Origin: a bacterium
GTDB lineage: Bacteria; Pseudomonadota; Gammaproteobacteria; Burkholderiales; SG8-41
Length of the DNA: 34,530 nt
Reading direction: 5' to 3'
Assembly: GCA_027310225.1 (NCBI GenBank)
Contig: DAIDBG010000317.1
Span: 1 to 34,530 of the forward strand
Part shown: piece after piece, positions 33,556 to 34,530 of the stretch
How positions within the stretch are numbered: the first letter of the stretch is position 1
Layout: each line of letters opens with the position of its first letter
The notes under the pieces: model-generated
Seen by the model: only the letters and a program-made list of their open reading frames with translations
Told to the model about the DNA's origin: nothing
Database searches by the model: none
Made by a program: the position numbers and the translations under genes

Positions 33556-34530
33556 ATGACGGTACGCGAGGGGAGCATCGAGGCTCCCACCCGCCATCCA
33601 CTCGACTGGAAATCGCCGAGCTTCTACGACGAGGCCAAAGTCGAGAAAGAGCTCGAGCGGGTTTTCGAAATCTGCCATGGCTGCCGGCGCTGCGTGAACC
33701 TGTGCACAGCGTTCCCGACGCTGTTCGACCTGGTCGACGAGAGCGAGACCATGGAGGTCAATGGGGTCAGGAAGCAGGACTACCGGAAGGTGGTTGAACA
33801 GTGCTATCTGTGCGACATGTGCTACATGACGAAGTGCCCGTACGTGCCACCGCATCCCTGGAACGTGGATTTCCCGCACCTCATGCTGCGCGCAAAGGCG
33901 GTCAAGTTCAGGAAGGGCGGGGTGACGTTCCGGGACCGGCTGCTTTCCAGCACCGACGCCGTGGGCAAGCTCGCGACCATTCCGGTGGTGGTGCAACTGG
34001 TGAACGCCGTCAACAAGGCCCCGGCTGCACGCGCCTTCATGCATGCCACGCTCGGCGTTCACAAGGACCGGGTGCTGCCGGAGTACGCGAACACGCGGTT
34101 CCGGGCCTCGGCGCGGCCGCAATCATCGTCCGCACCGCGCGACGGCAGCCGCACGCCGGGCAAGGTGGCGCTGTTCTCAACCTGTTACGTCAATTACAAC
34201 GAGCCCGGCATCGGCCATGACCTGCTGAAGATCCTCGCCCACAACGAGATCCCCGCGGTCGTGGTGGAGAAAGAGGCATGCTGCGGCATGCCCAAGCTCG
34301 AGCTCGGCGATCTCGAGGCCGTCGCCCGCAACAAGGAGGTCAACCTTCCCGTACTCGCCGGTCTTGCGCGCGAGGGCTATGCCATTTTGACAGCCGTGCC
34401 CTCCTGCACGCTGATGTTCAAGCAGGAGCTGCCGCTGATGTTCCCGGATGACGCCGAAGTCGGGGCGGTGGCGGAGGCGGTGTTCGATCCTTTCGAGTAC
34501 CTGATGCTGCGCCACCGCGATGGCCTGCTC
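33556..34530 (+). CDS. Fe-S oxidoreductase (GlpC/HdrD-like, two 4Fe-4S clusters plus CCG domain), 3' end outside window
   Basis: ATG 33556 opens a frame that runs off the right edge, 325 codons so far; it is absent from the ORF track for that reason. Cluster 1 is CHGCRRCVNLC (Cys 40, 43, 46, 50) and cluster 2 is CYLCDMCYMTKCPY (Cys 83, 86, 89, 94). A cysteine-rich CCG-type domain follows, with FSTCYVNY at about 207-214 and EACCGMPKLELGD at 240-252. This is the layout of GlpC and HdrD-like subunits that pass electrons to a partner. In betaproteobacteria I recall it with rubrerythrin and a DUF3501 gene. It may be partly read from the rubrerythrin promoter. Confidence 0.9.
   Translation, partial: MTVREGSIEAPTRHPLDWKSPSFYDEAKVEKELERVFEICHGCRRCVNLCTAFPTLFDLVDESETMEVNGVRKQDYRKVVEQCYLCDMCYMTKCPYVPPHPWNVDFPHLMLRAKAVKFRKGGVTFRDRLLSSTDAVGKLATIPVVVQLVNAVNKAPAARAFMHATLGVHKDRVLPEYANTRFRASARPQSSSAPRDGSRTPGKVALFSTCYVNYNEPGIGHDLLKILAHNEIPAVVVEKEACCGMPKLELGDLEAVARNKEVNLPVLAGLAREGYAILTAVPSCTLMFKQELPLMFPDDAEVGAVAEAVFDPFEYLMLRHRDGLL

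Overview
The window is high-GC chromosomal DNA, almost certainly from a betaproteobacterium (Burkholderiales/Nitrosomonadales-like). The main evidence is gene order remembered as characteristic of that class: lptFG divergent from pepA-holC-valS; ilvI-ilvH-ilvC-psd-pssA-leuA; and an ECF sigma factor followed by DUF3619, DUF3106 and RDD genes. No tRNA, rRNA, CRISPR array or intact insertion sequence was seen. This was read by eye without database searches, so family names come from recognised motifs.

Layout. 1-2.4 kb: end of a surface-polysaccharide locus (partial wecB, a flippase-like membrane protein, a glycosyltransferase). 2.4-6.4 kb: moaC, the periplasmic protease/chaperone bepA, a Ser/Thr kinase fused to a cyclic-nucleotide-binding-like domain, a TusA-family sulfur carrier and a small lipoprotein. 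6.5-7.6 kb: a SqrR/sHdrR-like persulfide-sensing ArsR regulator next to truncated LbpA-like (lipoate-binding) and DsrE2-like (sulfurtransferase) genes, apparently the wreck of a sulfane-sulfur oxidation locus. 7.7-8.9 kb: an MFS exporter with a perfect hairpin against its start codon. 9.1-14.7 kb: valS (with an unusual in-frame N-terminal extension), holC and pepA, all on the minus strand. 14.8-16.9 kb: lptF-lptG. 17.0-18.9 kb: the sigma factor/DUF3619/DUF3106/RDD operon on the minus strand. 19.1-25.8 kb: branched-chain amino-acid and phospholipid genes. 25.9-32.1 kb: DUF2905, wrbA, yihY, a lytic transglycosylase, proS, a spermidine-synthase-like methyltransferase-fold protein and rppH. 32.2-34.5 kb: a CBS-domain protein, then a rubrerythrin followed by an Fe-S oxidoreductase that runs off the window.

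How the genes work together. LptF/LptG, BepA, WecB and the lytic transglycosylase build or maintain the envelope. IlvI/H/C and LeuA make valine, isoleucine and leucine, with Psd and PssA (phosphatidylethanolamine synthesis) embedded in the same cluster. ValS and ProS charge tRNAs. Rubrerythrin plus the Fe-S protein look like an oxidative-stress unit behind a strong, operator-bearing promoter.

Most notable signals: (i) a previously unannotated leucine-rich leader peptide before leuA, with a sigma70 promoter placed so that the leader mRNA may start on its own AUG and with successive hairpins behind it; (ii) the decayed persulfide/sHdr-like locus that keeps its regulator; (iii) a roughly 190-residue PTLTE-repeat domain fused in frame to ValRS, plus two unusual ValRS insertions, one made from a C/G-rich repeat; (iv) palindromic operators inside the pepA promoter and just downstream of the rubrerythrin promoter; (v) two families of dispersed intergenic repeats that supply start or stop codons to neighbouring genes.
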